Positions 46,430 to 55,494 are shown, numbered from the stretch's first letter. The stretch: DNA of 64,000 nucleotides from Lacticaseibacillus jixianensis (GCF_003946485.1 NZ_RHOJ01000001.1:1-64000), one strand, 5' to 3'. Notes: a model not told the origin generated them from the letters alone. A program made the numbers and translations.

Positions 46430-47242
46430 TTATCGTAGGGCATACTGCCGGATCGCGGCGGCTAGGCCGCCTTCGTCGTTGGTGCCAGTCACCACCTTGG
46501 CGTGCGCCTTGGCCTCGGCGGTGCCGTTGCCCATGGCGACCGGGAGCCCAGCAACGTCGAACATAGCGATGTCATTGCCCTCGTCGCCCACGGCCATGAT
46601 GTCTTCGGTGCTAAGCGCCAGCACCGCGGCGAGGTCGCGTAGCGCTTGGCCCTTGTTGACCAGCGGATCCATGACCTCGAGGAAATAACGGCCGGCACGG
46701 ACGACGTAGAACCGCTCCCCTAGCGCTGCCCGCACCTTGGGCTCGTTTTGGTCAAGCAGTGCTTGGGGCCCCACGAACGCGCCCTTGGCGATGGCAAAGG
46801 TGGCGGGCAGTTCATCGGGGTCGCGGATAAAGAGGCCCGCCTCGTTTTCTGCGGCTTGCTCGACAATCCACCAGTCGACGTCGCGGTCGGCGGTGTAGAT
46901 GTTGGAATGCTCATCCAACACGTTGGTCGGCAGGCCAAGCTTCTTGCCCAGGGCGGTAATCTCTCGGTATGCCTGATTGTCGAGCAGGTGCCTTGCGACC
47001 ACGCGGCCGGCGGCGGATTCGATCACGGCGCCATTGTAGGTGATCACGTACTGATCGTCGCCGGTGATGCCTAATTCATCGAGAAACGGCTGGACCCCAG
47101 CAAGCGGGCGACCGGTGCAGAGCACCACCTTGATGCCTTGGCTCAGCGCGGCTTGCACCGCCTGCTTGGTGCTCGGCAAGATTTTCCGGGCCGAGGAAAG
47201 TAGGGTGTCATCGATATCCAGTGCGATCAAGCGAATGGTCAT
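46430..47242 (-). CDS. Cof-type HAD phosphatase (YidA-like)
   Basis: 270 residues. LIALDIDDTLLSS (motif I), VLCTGRPLAG (motif II), LVNKGQALRDLA (lysine, motif III) and VGDEGNDIAMFDVAG (motif IV) define the subclass IIB/Cof group of sugar-phosphate or flavin phosphatases. The alpha/beta cap spans about 80-185. Start at 47242 behind GGAGG. Stop codon TAA lies in the last repeat spacer. Substrate not predictable. Confidence 0.9.
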   Translation of the reverse strand: MTIRLIALDIDDTLLSSARKILPSTKQAVQAALSQGIKVVLCTGRPLAGVQPFLDELGITGDDQYVITYNGAVIESAAGRVVARHLLDNQAYREITALGKKLGLPTNVLDEHSNIYTADRDVDWWIVEQAAENEAGLFIRDPDELPATFAIAKGAFVGPQALLDQNEPKVRAALGERFYVVRAGRYFLEVMDPLVNKGQALRDLAAVLALSTEDIMAVGDEGNDIAMFDVAGLPVAMGNGTAEAKAHAKVVTGTNDEGGLAAAIRQYALR

Positions 47243-47340
47243 TATTGTTCCTCCATTTCCGTATTAACTTCATCATACCAAAGCCTGGCACCGCTTGCAG
47301 CCACTGGTGTAGGTAAATCCATCAATCACGAGGTAGCCAA

Positions 47341-48444
47341 ATGGTCTTAGACTGGTCTACAGAAAAAATCAAAGCGTTTCGCCGCGCCCTGCTGGACTGG
47401 TACGACCAGGAAAAACGGGATCTGCCGTGGCGGCGTGATCACGATCCCTACCACGTCCTGCTTTCGGAGACGATGCTGCAGCAGACCCAGGTCGCCACGG
47501 TGATCCCGTACTATGAGCACTTTTTGCAGCTGTTCCCGACCGTGGCCGCCTTGGCCAAGGCGCCTGAGGCTCAGGTGATGAAGGCCTGGGAAGGCTTGGG
47601 CTACTACTCCCGCGCCCGGCATTTACAGCTGGCCGCCAAGCAGGTCGTGCTGGACTTTGGCGGTCTTTTTCCCGAGACGGCCGCCGAGCTGCGGACGCTG
47701 GCTGGCATTGGTCCGTACACGGCCGGCGCCATCGCGAGCATCGCGTTCAACCAGCCGGAGCCGGCGATCGATGGCAACGCCTTTCGGGTGTTTGCACGGT
47801 TGCTCAAGATTGACGCGGACATTACCCGGCCCCAGACGCGCCAGGTGTTCGATGACCTGATCCGGCAGCTGATCGATCCTCAGCGGCCCGGGGACTTCAA
47901 CCAGGCTATCATGGATCTGGGGAGCAGTTACATGCGCGCCAAAGACCCGGACCCGGCGCATTCCCCCTTGGCCGCCTTTGATCAGAGCTACTTGAGCGAC
48001 ACGGTGCTGGATTACCCGGTCAAAAGCAAAAAGAAGCCGCCCGTCGTGATCCCGTACTTTGCGCTGGTGGTCCACTCGCCGCAAGGGTACCTCCTGATGC
48101 AGCGGCCGCGAACGGGAATGCTGGGAGATCTTTGGATGTTTCCGCTGGTGGACCGCTCCGCGTTGCCCGCTGCGTCGCTGACCGCTCAACTGACGGAAGC
48201 CGCGGCCCAATTTGCTGCGGAGACGGGGGTGCAGCTACCGTTTACCGATGCCGGCAAGCCCCTGGTCAAGCACACCTTCACGCACCAGCAATGGCAGCTG
48301 ACCCTGATTGAGGCAGCCAGTCCGGCGTTTGACCTGGCGGTGCTGCCGGCCCGGTGGGTGGCTGAAGCAGACCTTGCGACCGTGGCGCTGCCGACGGTGC
48401 AAAAGAAACTCTTTAAAGCCCTAGCGGTAGGAGGAATGAAATGA
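47341..48444 (+). CDS. mutY: A/G-specific adenine glycosylase without Fe-S cluster
   Basis: 367 residues. Removes adenine opposite 8-oxoguanine. The catalytic fold is clear: LPWRRDHDPYHVLLSETMLQQTQV with the catalytic Glu, GLGYYSRARHL, the helix-hairpin-helix LAGIGPYTAGAIASIAF and catalytic Asp in AIDGNAFRV. Where MutY usually has four cysteines for [4Fe-4S] (after MDLG), this one has SSYMRAKDPDPAHSPLAAF and no Cys. The C-terminal NUDIX-like 8-oxoG domain is present (MQRPRTGMLGDLWMFPL). Start at 47341 behind GAGGT. Confidence 0.93.
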   Translation: MVLDWSTEKIKAFRRALLDWYDQEKRDLPWRRDHDPYHVLLSETMLQQTQVATVIPYYEHFLQLFPTVAALAKAPEAQVMKAWEGLGYYSRARHLQLAAKQVVLDFGGLFPETAAELRTLAGIGPYTAGAIASIAFNQPEPAIDGNAFRVFARLLKIDADITRPQTRQVFDDLIRQLIDPQRPGDFNQAIMDLGSSYMRAKDPDPAHSPLAAFDQSYLSDTVLDYPVKSKKKPPVVIPYFALVVHSPQGYLLMQRPRTGMLGDLWMFPLVDRSALPAASLTAQLTEAAAQFAAETGVQLPFTDAGKPLVKHTFTHQQWQLTLIEAASPAFDLAVLPARWVAEADLATVALPTVQKKLFKALAVGGMK

Positions 48445-49121
48445 AAACATTGATCGTGGTGAGTCACCCGCAGTTGGCCGATTCGCCCACGCAGCAGTTC
48501 CTTAAAGCCTGCGCGGCAGGGGTGACCGGTGCGACTTGGCACCACCTGGACGCACTGGGAAGGTTTGATGTGGCCGCGGAGCAGGCCCAGATCCTGGCCG
48601 CGGACCGCCTGGTGTTTGAGTTTCCGCTTTACTGGTACCAGGCGCCGGCCAGTCTTCACGAGTGGCTGGCGCGGGTGTGGACGCGCGGGTTTGCCTACGA
48701 TGAGCAGGGGGGTAGATTGCGGGGGAAATCGCTGGGGATGGTTGTTTCGTACAGTCAGCCTCGCAGTGCCTACCAGCTCGGCGGCACCGAGAACGTCTCC
48801 TTGTCTGCCCTGCTGAGTCCGTACGCGGCGCTGGCCAGGAAGACGGGGATGACCCTGCTGGCGCCGCTAGAAATCGCACAGTTTGGCTACCTCACCGAGC
48901 AGCAGCGCGGCGAGCTTTTTGCTCAGTACCAGCAGTATCTGACCGTTGGCAGACCGGCGCGGTTTGCCGAGCAGGCGGCGTGGTTTCTGGCCGCACTCGC
49001 CGCGCGGGCCGAGACCGACCCGACCGCGGCGCTGATGCACGACACCCTGGCCGAGCGGCAGGACCAGCTGGCGAGCCTGCAGCAAACCATTACCGAACTG
49101 CGAGAAGGAGAGGCCGACTGA
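48441..49121 (+). CDS. NAD(P)H oxidoreductase, YwrO/KefF-like flavodoxin fold
   Basis: 226 residues. LIVVSHPQLADSPTQQFL binds FMN phosphate, LVFEFPLYWYQAPASLHEWLARVW is the hallmark of this quinone reductase family, and GTENVSLSALLSPYAALARKTGM follows. A C-terminal extension of about 50 residues (after PARFAEQAAW) is helical. It overlaps mutY by four bases (ATGA) and the next small gene by one, so it is in an operon with mutY. Confidence 0.88.
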   Translation: MKTLIVVSHPQLADSPTQQFLKACAAGVTGATWHHLDALGRFDVAAEQAQILAADRLVFEFPLYWYQAPASLHEWLARVWTRGFAYDEQGGRLRGKSLGMVVSYSQPRSAYQLGGTENVSLSALLSPYAALARKTGMTLLAPLEIAQFGYLTEQQRGELFAQYQQYLTVGRPARFAEQAAWFLAALAARAETDPTAALMHDTLAERQDQLASLQQTITELREGEAD

Positions 49122-49300
49122 TGGACGAGACGACAAAGTGGCTGCTGGAGCAGGCCAAACGGCAGGCCGAGCAGGCAAAGGCGTATGAGGACCGGGCCTT
49201 TTTCCTCGCCCTGGGGACGTTCATCCAGAAGCAGGAACTCCGGCTCACTCAGGCCCAGGGGGAAGTGGATGGCCGCTTCTGGGACCACCGCCGCTGGTAA
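49121..49300 (+). CDS. Small hypothetical protein
   Basis: 59 residues (begins DETTKWLLEQAKRQ, ends GRFWDHRRW). Mostly a charged helix; a Gln/Ala/Lys-rich first half. No known motif. The start overlaps the previous stop (TGATG) with GGAGAGG 7 nt upstream, so it is very probably translated as the third gene of the mutY operon. Function unknown. Confidence 0.65.
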   Translation: MDETTKWLLEQAKRQAEQAKAYEDRAFFLALGTFIQKQELRLTQAQGEVDGRFWDHRRW

Positions 49301-49370
49301 ATGCAACCTCAGGCTGATGAGTCGACCCGCTGGCGGTGGTAAGCTTAAGGGTGAAAAGGAGTTGAGCCGC

Positions 49371-49904
49371 ATGCGTGAAAGAATTGAAAGACTGACCCGG
49401 TTCGCCTGGCTGCGGGCCTTGGGCCTGGCGCTGGTCGGCGTCTGGTTTCTGCTAGCGCCATATTCGGTCTATCACATGGTCAAGTACGTCCTCCTTGGCG
49501 GAATGTTGCTGCTGGCCGTGGGGGCGTTCGTGGACGCTGTGCGCGCCCCGCGCGGCACGCTTGAAAGCCAAAGTGCGCTTTGGCGAGGCGGCGGCCTGCT
49601 GGTGATGGCCCTCATCTTTGCGGTCATGCTGCGGCCCGCGTTGGCGCTTTTGCCGATCGTCATTGGCCTCATGCTGGTGGTGTACGGGATCTCGCGGATC
49701 GTGACGGCCCGCGACCGGCAAGTCTACGTGAACGTCTCACCGTTTCCCACCATTATCTACGGGCTTGTAGTGGCGATCACCGGCTTCGTCCTGCTGTTCA
49801 ATCCGTTTCGGTCGATCATGGCCCTGCTTCAGGTCGTTGGGGTCATGCTGATCACAATGGGGATCCTTGAGCTGGGCGATATTCTGCGCGGGCATCGCCG
49901 CTGA
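49371..49904 (+). CDS. HdeD/DUF308 family membrane protein
   Basis: 177 residues with six hydrophobic helices in pairs (about 12-30, 37-57, 70-90, 93-112, 126-144, 150-168), the HdeD pattern. LMLVVYGISRIVTARD is typical of the family. The start at 49371 follows AAAGGAG; the longer frame has no ribosome binding site. In enterobacteria HdeD is linked to acid resistance; here the function is unknown. Possibly the last gene of the mutY operon. Confidence 0.8.
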   Translation: MRERIERLTRFAWLRALGLALVGVWFLLAPYSVYHMVKYVLLGGMLLLAVGAFVDAVRAPRGTLESQSALWRGGGLLVMALIFAVMLRPALALLPIVIGLMLVVYGISRIVTARDRQVYVNVSPFPTIIYGLVVAITGFVLLFNPFRSIMALLQVVGVMLITMGILELGDILRGHRR

Positions 49905-49944
49905 GTCCCAGCTGGCGAAGCCGGGAGATACGCGGTCCTAGCCC

Positions 49945-50005
49945 AAAGTAAAAGTGCCTCTGCAGTGCGATTTTTTCGAATCGCGGTGCAGAGGTCTTTT
50001 GTCCC
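49945..50005. repeat. Dispersed hairpin element, copy 3
   Basis: CCTCTGCAGTGCGATT and AATCGCGGTGCAGAGG pair around a short T-rich loop, the 3' side leading into CTTTTGTCCC. It shares the flank TAGCCCAAAG and the GCGATT core with the copy at 11.3 kb. May terminate the HdeD-like gene. Confidence 0.6.
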
Positions 50006-50036
50006 TAGGGGTTGCTTAATAAAATCCGATTGGGGA

Positions 50037-51080
50037 TCAATGTGAAGGCTGAGCATTAGTGGTGGGTGCCGCCTGCTCGTTGGTCACCCAGCTCCACGTG
50101 TACTGAACAGAACCGTTGCCGAACTGAATGGAGTACGCACTGGCTTGGCGAGTGTTGCCGGTGGCGTTTTGGGCTGCTTTCATTGCCGCTTCGGCCTCAT
50201 GCATGGTGTCAAAAAGGCCACCGATCCCGATCAAGTCGCGATCTGCCTGAGAAAGCGGCAGCCCACTAGCGGGACTTTGCGCCGGTGCGGCAGGCTTTTT
50301 CGCCGGGGCCGGCTGCGGTGAGCGTGCGGGCGCGGTGTAGTTCTCGCTTGGAGCTGCAGCTTGAGTGCCCGCTGACTGTCCTGTTGGGTTTGGCCGTTGG
50401 TCGCTGGCATCAGCCGCCCTAGCAGCTGAGGGGGCCGCCGCATCGGGGTTGGCGGTGGTCCGTTGCTGCAGACCGTCGGCAATGGGGGCGTAGGTCGCCT
50501 TGAACGCTTCGACGGGCACTTGCTGGATCGCCGTTTCTGCCGCTTGAATGGTCCTCAGCGTTGGCTGGCTTTGTTGAGCCGCGGCAAGTTTGGTTAAGGC
50601 CGCGACCTGCAGCGCAACTAGGGTGATGTGCGGCTTGACGGCTTTAGCGTAAGTTTGGTCAGCCGCTTCCAGCGTGCGGAAAGCGCGGTCGAGCGTTGTG
50701 TTGTCGTAGTGCGGATCCGTGATGACCCGTTGGGGGCCGAGGACTGTGGTCGCTTCTGTCTGGATCGCCACGTAGAGCTTGGCGTCCTTCAGGCGGGCGG
50801 CAGCTTGGCGCAATTTCGCCTGTTGGCTTTTACTGTAACTCTTCTCGTGCTTTTTGGCCTGCTGATAAACGTAGCTGGCATGGTTGAGATAAGCGCGAGC
50901 AAGGTTGCTTTTGGGGTGGGCGATAAAGTGCGCTTGGTGCAACGTGCTGGCCGCCTTGGCCGCCGCGGCAAGCGAGCGCTCAGCCGCTTCCGCCTGTCGG
51001 TACTGATTGTGAAATACTATACCAATTGCTGTCAAAAGGCCGACGCCGACCATTAAAATAGTTGCGATGGATCTTTTCAT
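50037..51080 (-). CDS. Membrane-anchored Ala-rich protein, unknown
   Basis: 347 residues. A signal-anchor helix at about 6-24 (ATILMVGVGLLTAIGIVF) is followed by an extracytoplasmic Ala/Gln-rich helical region to about 205, a disordered Pro/Ala/Thr/Ser segment (about 205-270), and a conserved-looking 75-residue C-terminal domain (LPLSQADRDLIGIGG to SVQYTWSWVTN). No LPxTG or lipobox, no Cys. Start at 51080 behind GAGGTG. Family not recognised. The layout suggests a surface protein exposing its small C-terminal domain beyond the wall. Confidence 0.7.
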   Translation of the reverse strand: MKRSIATILMVGVGLLTAIGIVFHNQYRQAEAAERSLAAAAKAASTLHQAHFIAHPKSNLARAYLNHASYVYQQAKKHEKSYSKSQQAKLRQAAARLKDAKLYVAIQTEATTVLGPQRVITDPHYDNTTLDRAFRTLEAADQTYAKAVKPHITLVALQVAALTKLAAAQQSQPTLRTIQAAETAIQQVPVEAFKATYAPIADGLQQRTTANPDAAAPSAARAADASDQRPNPTGQSAGTQAAAPSENYTAPARSPQPAPAKKPAAPAQSPASGLPLSQADRDLIGIGGLFDTMHEAEAAMKAAQNATGNTRQASAYSIQFGNGSVQYTWSWVTNEQAAPTTNAQPSH

Positions 51081-51222
51081 TACTAGTCACCTCGGGTCTT
51101 GGTTGCGTTCGGTAAATGTACTATACCACGATGGCGCTTTCAGAACGATTGGACCTGGTAAATGTGACAGCAATGTTAGCTGGTTGAAATATTGAGACGA
51201 CGTTGTCATGTTCACGGAGAGC

Positions 51223-51252
51223 AAAAAAGAGACCAGGACAAAATGTCCTAGT
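51223..51252 (-). terminator. Terminator of the ThiD/PdxK-like gene
   Basis: Minus strand ACTAGGACA pairs with TGTCCTGGT around TTT and runs into TTTTTT. The sequence is the same element (inverted) as the one that ends the ABC exporter operon at 11,406-11,433. Confidence 0.85.
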
Positions 51253-51280
51253 CGCGTTCCGTCAGCCTGTGCTCGCTGCG

Positions 51281-52114
51281 TTAATCTTCTTGATCGGGGG
51301 TCGGTTGCACGAGCGCGTTGGCCCAGTGGTTAATGGGACCAAACTTGTGACCAACCGCGATCTCGTGGGCAATCGCCGTGTCGACGAAGTGTTTGGCCAG
51401 CCGGATCGCGTCCTCGACGTCGTTGCCCTTACCCAGCTCGGCGGTGATCACGGCACTCAGGGTATCGCCCGTGCCGTTTTTGCGCTCCGTGTCATAGTAC
51501 GCTCCCGTGAGCCAGAAGCTCTTGCCGGATTCGAGGAGAACAAAATCTTTGACCTCGGTTTGGGCGGACGAATCGTGGCGCCCCTTGAGCATCACGTTTT
51601 TGGCGCCCATGGCCTGAATCTGGTGGGCGGCCTGCACGATGGCCGTGGGATCAGTGAGCGATTGGCCCGTCAGGTGTTCCGCCTCGTAGAAGTTTGGCGT
51701 GATGACCGTGGCCATTGGGATCAGCACCGTTTTCAGCGTCTCGAACGCGTCGGTTTCCAGCAGCATGTTGCCGTGCTTGGTGGAAATGACCGGATCCAGG
51801 ACCAACGGCCCGAAGTCATACTTTTGCAGGTTAGCCGCAACGTTGTTGATCACTGCAGAATCTGCCAGCATGCCGGTTTTGGCGGCGCGGATGTGCAGGT
51901 CTTCGCCCACGGCTTTGAACTGACTGTCGATAAAGGACAGCGGCATGACCTGCGCGTCGTGGATGCCATAGGAATTGCCGGCCACCGCGGCGGTCAGGAT
52001 CAATGCCCCGTATGTCCCGCGCATGAAAAAGCTGTGCAGATCCGCCTGTGCCCCCGCACTGCCGTCGCTGTCAACGCCTGCGATGGTCGCAACTTGTGGA
52101 AATTCATTTGCCAT
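51281..52114 (-). CDS. PfkB-like kinase, ThiD/PdxK type
   Basis: 277 residues of the ribokinase fold. TIAGVDSDGSAGAQADL is the substrate-binding start, LVLDPVISTKHG and VITPNFYEAEHLTG are family motifs, and the anion hole with catalytic Asp is GTGDTLSAVITAEL. It phosphorylates hydroxymethylpyrimidine (thiamine) or pyridoxal; the two are hard to separate by sequence. Start at 52114 behind GAGGGAG. Monocistronic. Confidence 0.88.
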   Translation of the reverse strand: MANEFPQVATIAGVDSDGSAGAQADLHSFFMRGTYGALILTAAVAGNSYGIHDAQVMPLSFIDSQFKAVGEDLHIRAAKTGMLADSAVINNVAANLQKYDFGPLVLDPVISTKHGNMLLETDAFETLKTVLIPMATVITPNFYEAEHLTGQSLTDPTAIVQAAHQIQAMGAKNVMLKGRHDSSAQTEVKDFVLLESGKSFWLTGAYYDTERKNGTGDTLSAVITAELGKGNDVEDAIRLAKHFVDTAIAHEIAVGHKFGPINHWANALVQPTPDQED

Positions 52115-52223
52115 GCTCTCGCTCCCTCAAATTTCCGCTGCGGCAAAGGTCTTCGTTCGGCTCCCGCAGCGCACTTAATCAGTATCGGCCTTAATTGTAC
52201 AGGCTCCGCGAGAATAAGCAAAC

Positions 52224-52252
52224 GAAAAGCGCTCTGATCGCGAGCGCTTCGG
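52224..52252 (-). terminator. Terminator of the two-gene unknown operon
   Basis: Minus strand GAAGCGCT and AGCGCTTTTC form the stem over a 9-nt loop, with T's at the end. Confidence 0.6.
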
Positions 52253-52257
52253 TGATT

Positions 52258-53310
52258 TTAGTTAAAAGCCCGCCGCTGCGGCAGCACGGCTTTGAGCCAC
52301 TGTCCCAAAAATGGGTACAGGTGGTCGAGTTCCATGACGTGGACCGTTTTTTCGGGGTAGTGCAGGATGATCCGGTTGTTGGCAGTGTCCAGCTTAATGC
52401 CAAGCACGTTGTGGTTTGGCAAGTCCAGCGCGTAGGCGTTACGCCCGGCCTGTCGCATCAGGATGGCGTTGCTGGACGCAATCACGAACAGCTCGTCTAA
52501 AGCAGGCGAATTCTCGGCGGTGCGGACGTTGACCTGGAGCCGCAGGTGAGCGCCGACCAACTCCCCAGGGATCGTGGTGGAGGCCCAAGTCAGCACGTCG
52601 TTGTCGGTGCTGTCCGCCCCCAGTTCCTTCCAATCGTGCCCGTTGTCATCGACGACTTGGTAATCCACCACGCTGCCGTGATCAAGCGGCACGGCTAACT
52701 TGATGTTTCCTGACGATTTGATTTCGACAGTGGTGGACAGCGGCTTGGAGCTGTCGAACTTGGTGGCAAAACTCAGGCCGTCAACGGGCTGAAGGACTGT
52801 CTCGTCGATCGTCGCAAAGGTCAAGTCGGCGGTGTAAAGGACCTTGATCATGGCGGCTAGGGCGTGCACCTCGGCGGCGGTGTATGGCAGGTCTGGCTCC
52901 TTGGCGGTGATCTGAAGCAGCGTTGGCAGGTTCTTGGCGACCAAGCGGCCGCTGTCAGTGAGAATTCCCTCAATGGCAAGCAGCTCCGTGTTCTGGTCCG
53001 GGCTGGCGAGGTAGACCTTGATGGTGCTGTGATCGCCATCACCGACCGCCGGCTCAAACCAGAGCCGCTCAGCAAACGCCGGATCGATATCTTTGCTTGC
53101 CTTCAGGGTTTCCAGCAGCTTGTCGGCCATGAGCGCGGTGTAGCTCAGCGTTTCGGCTTGAAGGGCCGGAAGGTTACCTTGCCACAGGGGGTCGTTGCGC
53201 AGCAAGCGCATCCGGCTGTTGTACGCCTGAATGATCGCCTCGCGGGCAGCCTTGGCAGAAAGGGTGCCGGTGATGATCTTGGTCAGTTCCTGATTTTTAA
53301 AATTAAGCAT
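52258..53310 (-). CDS. Unknown protein B of a two-gene operon
   Basis: 350 residues, soluble, not recognised. An N-terminal helical part (about 1-90), then a mixed region with beta-rich, repeating stretches (VEIKSSGNIKLAVPLDHGSVVDY, LRLQVNVRTAENSP, HNVLGIKLDTANNRIILHYP). No signal peptide, membrane helix, metal motif or ATP motif. It starts inside the end of the partner gene (8-nt overlap, behind GGAGCAGG), so the two are translated together. No function proposed. Confidence 0.6.
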   Translation of the reverse strand: MLNFKNQELTKIITGTLSAKAAREAIIQAYNSRMRLLRNDPLWQGNLPALQAETLSYTALMADKLLETLKASKDIDPAFAERLWFEPAVGDGDHSTIKVYLASPDQNTELLAIEGILTDSGRLVAKNLPTLLQITAKEPDLPYTAAEVHALAAMIKVLYTADLTFATIDETVLQPVDGLSFATKFDSSKPLSTTVEIKSSGNIKLAVPLDHGSVVDYQVVDDNGHDWKELGADSTDNDVLTWASTTIPGELVGAHLRLQVNVRTAENSPALDELFVIASSNAILMRQAGRNAYALDLPNHNVLGIKLDTANNRIILHYPEKTVHVMELDHLYPFLGQWLKAVLPQRRAFN

Positions 53311-54142
53311 TTGCCTGCTCCTCCTTCAGCTCCAGTGCCCGCATGAAGTCCGCTTGCAAACTGCTCAGGATGTTCTCAAATTGCTCAACGGAACTGTAAG
53401 TGGCCAGGACAGCCTGATACTCGTAGCGGGTGATCGCCGCCGCCACCTGAAGCTGGCGTTTCTGGGCGTCGAAGGCCTCATCGGCAGCCGCCTTAGCGGA
53501 GTCAAAGCGGGCCTTGAGCTGGCTTGGATCGATCGTGCCGGCTTTGCGCGGCGGCGTGCTTGACTGTTCCTGGTCGGGATCGACGAAGCTCTTCAGAAAG
53601 CCCCGAACGCGAGAAGCTGGGGCCTCAGGCTGCGTCGCGACAGTTGAAGCCGCATCGGCCTCTGCGTCTTCGATTTGGCGGTGCAGGCGGTCGACTTCTT
53701 GGTACGTGTCCTTGCGCAGGGCTTCAAGCTGATGGTCCAGAAAATGATCTGGATCCTCGGCGAAGGCCCGCAGCTGCGGTAAAATATCGCGCTCGGCGTC
53801 GGTCCGCTGCACGATGCCGCGGGCAAACACGTCGATCACGCCAAACTGGCGCCGGTGATACCAGTCACCGAAGAAGACGTCGCCTTGATCGGAGACTTCA
53901 AAGAACGGAATGTGTTGGCGTAAAAACGCGATGAAGTCCTGCCGCAAAAAATCGTGCAGTTCGCGTTCTGCGCCCTTGTCGTACGCCAGAATATAACCAG
54001 GCGTTTCGGTCAATGCCAGCCGCAAGGTCTCGCTGGTATCGTCGATCCCTTGGTACAGGCGGTACGTTGACCGGTCCGCCCACGCTTTTGCAAATGCTTT
54101 AAAGAAATTATTTTGATAATTAAGGCTGGATTCTACTGTCAT
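53303..54142 (-). CDS. Unknown protein A of a two-gene operon
   Basis: 279 residues, soluble, not recognised. The first 135 residues look globular (FFKAFAKAWADRSTYRLYQG, FFGDWYHRRQFGVIDVFARG); 140-165 and 215-275 are charged and probably coiled coil (DTYQEVDRLHRQIEDAEAD; KARFDSAKAAADEAFDAQKR), with a disordered linker between. No targeting signal. Start at 54142 behind GAGAGG. First gene of the operon. Confidence 0.6.
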   Translation of the reverse strand: MTVESSLNYQNNFFKAFAKAWADRSTYRLYQGIDDTSETLRLALTETPGYILAYDKGAERELHDFLRQDFIAFLRQHIPFFEVSDQGDVFFGDWYHRRQFGVIDVFARGIVQRTDAERDILPQLRAFAEDPDHFLDHQLEALRKDTYQEVDRLHRQIEDAEADAASTVATQPEAPASRVRGFLKSFVDPDQEQSSTPPRKAGTIDPSQLKARFDSAKAAADEAFDAQKRQLQVAAAITRYEYQAVLATYSSVEQFENILSSLQADFMRALELKEEQANA

Positions 54143-54336
54143 ATCGTTTCCTCTCGCTTCTTCGCTGATACTTTCAGTCTACCGCAACGGTAGCAAGGGG
54201 GAAACCGCTCGGGATTAAAACTTTCCTTATATTGGCCGTGATTTTGCTGGTTCAAAATGAGAAAGTGCCCATTTTGGCGGACAACGGCCTGATTCCCCGT
54301 TAGAATAAAAGCCAGACTGATTCAGGAGGGAAGCAC

Positions 54337-55494
54337 ATGGTGAAGAAGACGCTGACTTTGAAGTGGCTGTTTCTTGGCTCTTTGATCACAAACACAGGGA
54401 TCTCGTTTATTTGGCCACTCACGACGATCTACATGCACGAGTACCTCGGCGAGCCGCTGACCGTCTCGGGCATTGTCCTCTTCTTCAACTCGCTGGCGAT
54501 GATGATCGGCAACGTGGTCGGTGGTCGGCTGTTTGACCGGTGGTCGCCGTACCGCACGATTTTAAGCGGGATCGCGCTAGACGTTGCCGCGGCGCTGGCC
54601 CTGATCTTTTTCCACGGCTGGCCGGCCTATCCGCTTTTTCTGGTCATGATGGGGTTCGGCTCCGGCTTAGTGAATACGTCCATCAATTCCTATGCGACAC
54701 TGTCGACGAGCCGTCGGGCCAGCTATGTGTTTAACGTCCTTTACTTTATGCAAAACCTTGGTCTGGTGATCGGCACATTGATCGTCGGCTATGTGCTGCC
54801 TTTGGGCATTGGCTACATCTTTGCGCTTGCCTGCGGCCTGTTTTCACTGTTCTTCGTGGTGGCGCTGCGGCACTTCAACGTGGCACCGCGCGCCGCCGCC
54901 GTGCGGGCCGAAGCGGCACCGGTGCAGCCGCATAATCCGCACCTAGTGAATATCATGCTGCTGCTGGCCACCTTGTTTTTGACCTGGGTCGCTTACGAGC
55001 AGTGGCAAAGTAACATTTCGACGTTCATGCTGCACCTGGGGATGAACGTGCGGGATTACTCGTTTCTGTGGACCTTCAATGCCGTCTTGATCGTGCTCGG
55101 CCAGCCGCTTTTGACGCTCTTTGACGACTGGCTGACGAAACACTTGCGCTTGCGCCTGGGGGTGGGGTTTGCCTTGTTCGGCACGGCGTTTTTGCTGCTG
55201 ATCCCGGCCCACACATACTGGATGTTCCTGCTGGCGATGGGGGTGTTGACGCTTGGCGAGATCCTGGCTTTGCCGTCGGTTGCCACCTATGTCGACATGT
55301 ACACGTCGCTGGCGGAAAAAGGCCGGTTTCAGGGGTACGTGCAGATGTTTGCGTCAGCCGGCCGGGCGGTTGGCCCCCTGGTCGGCGCACTAGTGATCGA
55401 GGCGGTGGGGTATCACCCGTTATTTCTGGCCTTGGCGGTGATCCTGTACGGGTCGATCGCCATTTTCTCCTGGCGCGCGGCAATCGTTAAATAA
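54337..55494 (+). CDS. MFS transporter
   Basis: 385 residues, 12 hydrophobic segments. The MFS loop 2-3 motif is GGRLFDRWSPYR (about 67-78), and a central hydrophilic loop lies at about 180-205. A drug:H+ antiporter-type exporter is likely from the general pattern (YttB/multidrug group), but no motif names the substrate. Start at 54337 behind CAGGAGGG. Divergent from the two-gene unknown operon with 194 bases between. Single gene. Confidence 0.85.
   Translation: MVKKTLTLKWLFLGSLITNTGISFIWPLTTIYMHEYLGEPLTVSGIVLFFNSLAMMIGNVVGGRLFDRWSPYRTILSGIALDVAAALALIFFHGWPAYPLFLVMMGFGSGLVNTSINSYATLSTSRRASYVFNVLYFMQNLGLVIGTLIVGYVLPLGIGYIFALACGLFSLFFVVALRHFNVAPRAAAVRAEAAPVQPHNPHLVNIMLLLATLFLTWVAYEQWQSNISTFMLHLGMNVRDYSFLWTFNAVLIVLGQPLLTLFDDWLTKHLRLRLGVGFALFGTAFLLLIPAHTYWMFLLAMGVLTLGEILALPSVATYVDMYTSLAEKGRFQGYVQMFASAGRAVGPLVGALVIEAVGYHPLFLALAVILYGSIAIFSWRAAIVK

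Noticed and set aside
49829-50056. 75-residue minus-strand frame sharing a short peptide with a frame at 11,197-11,412
   Set aside because: The shared peptide is a translation of the dispersed hairpin element, so the similarity is at DNA level and not evidence of a protein family.
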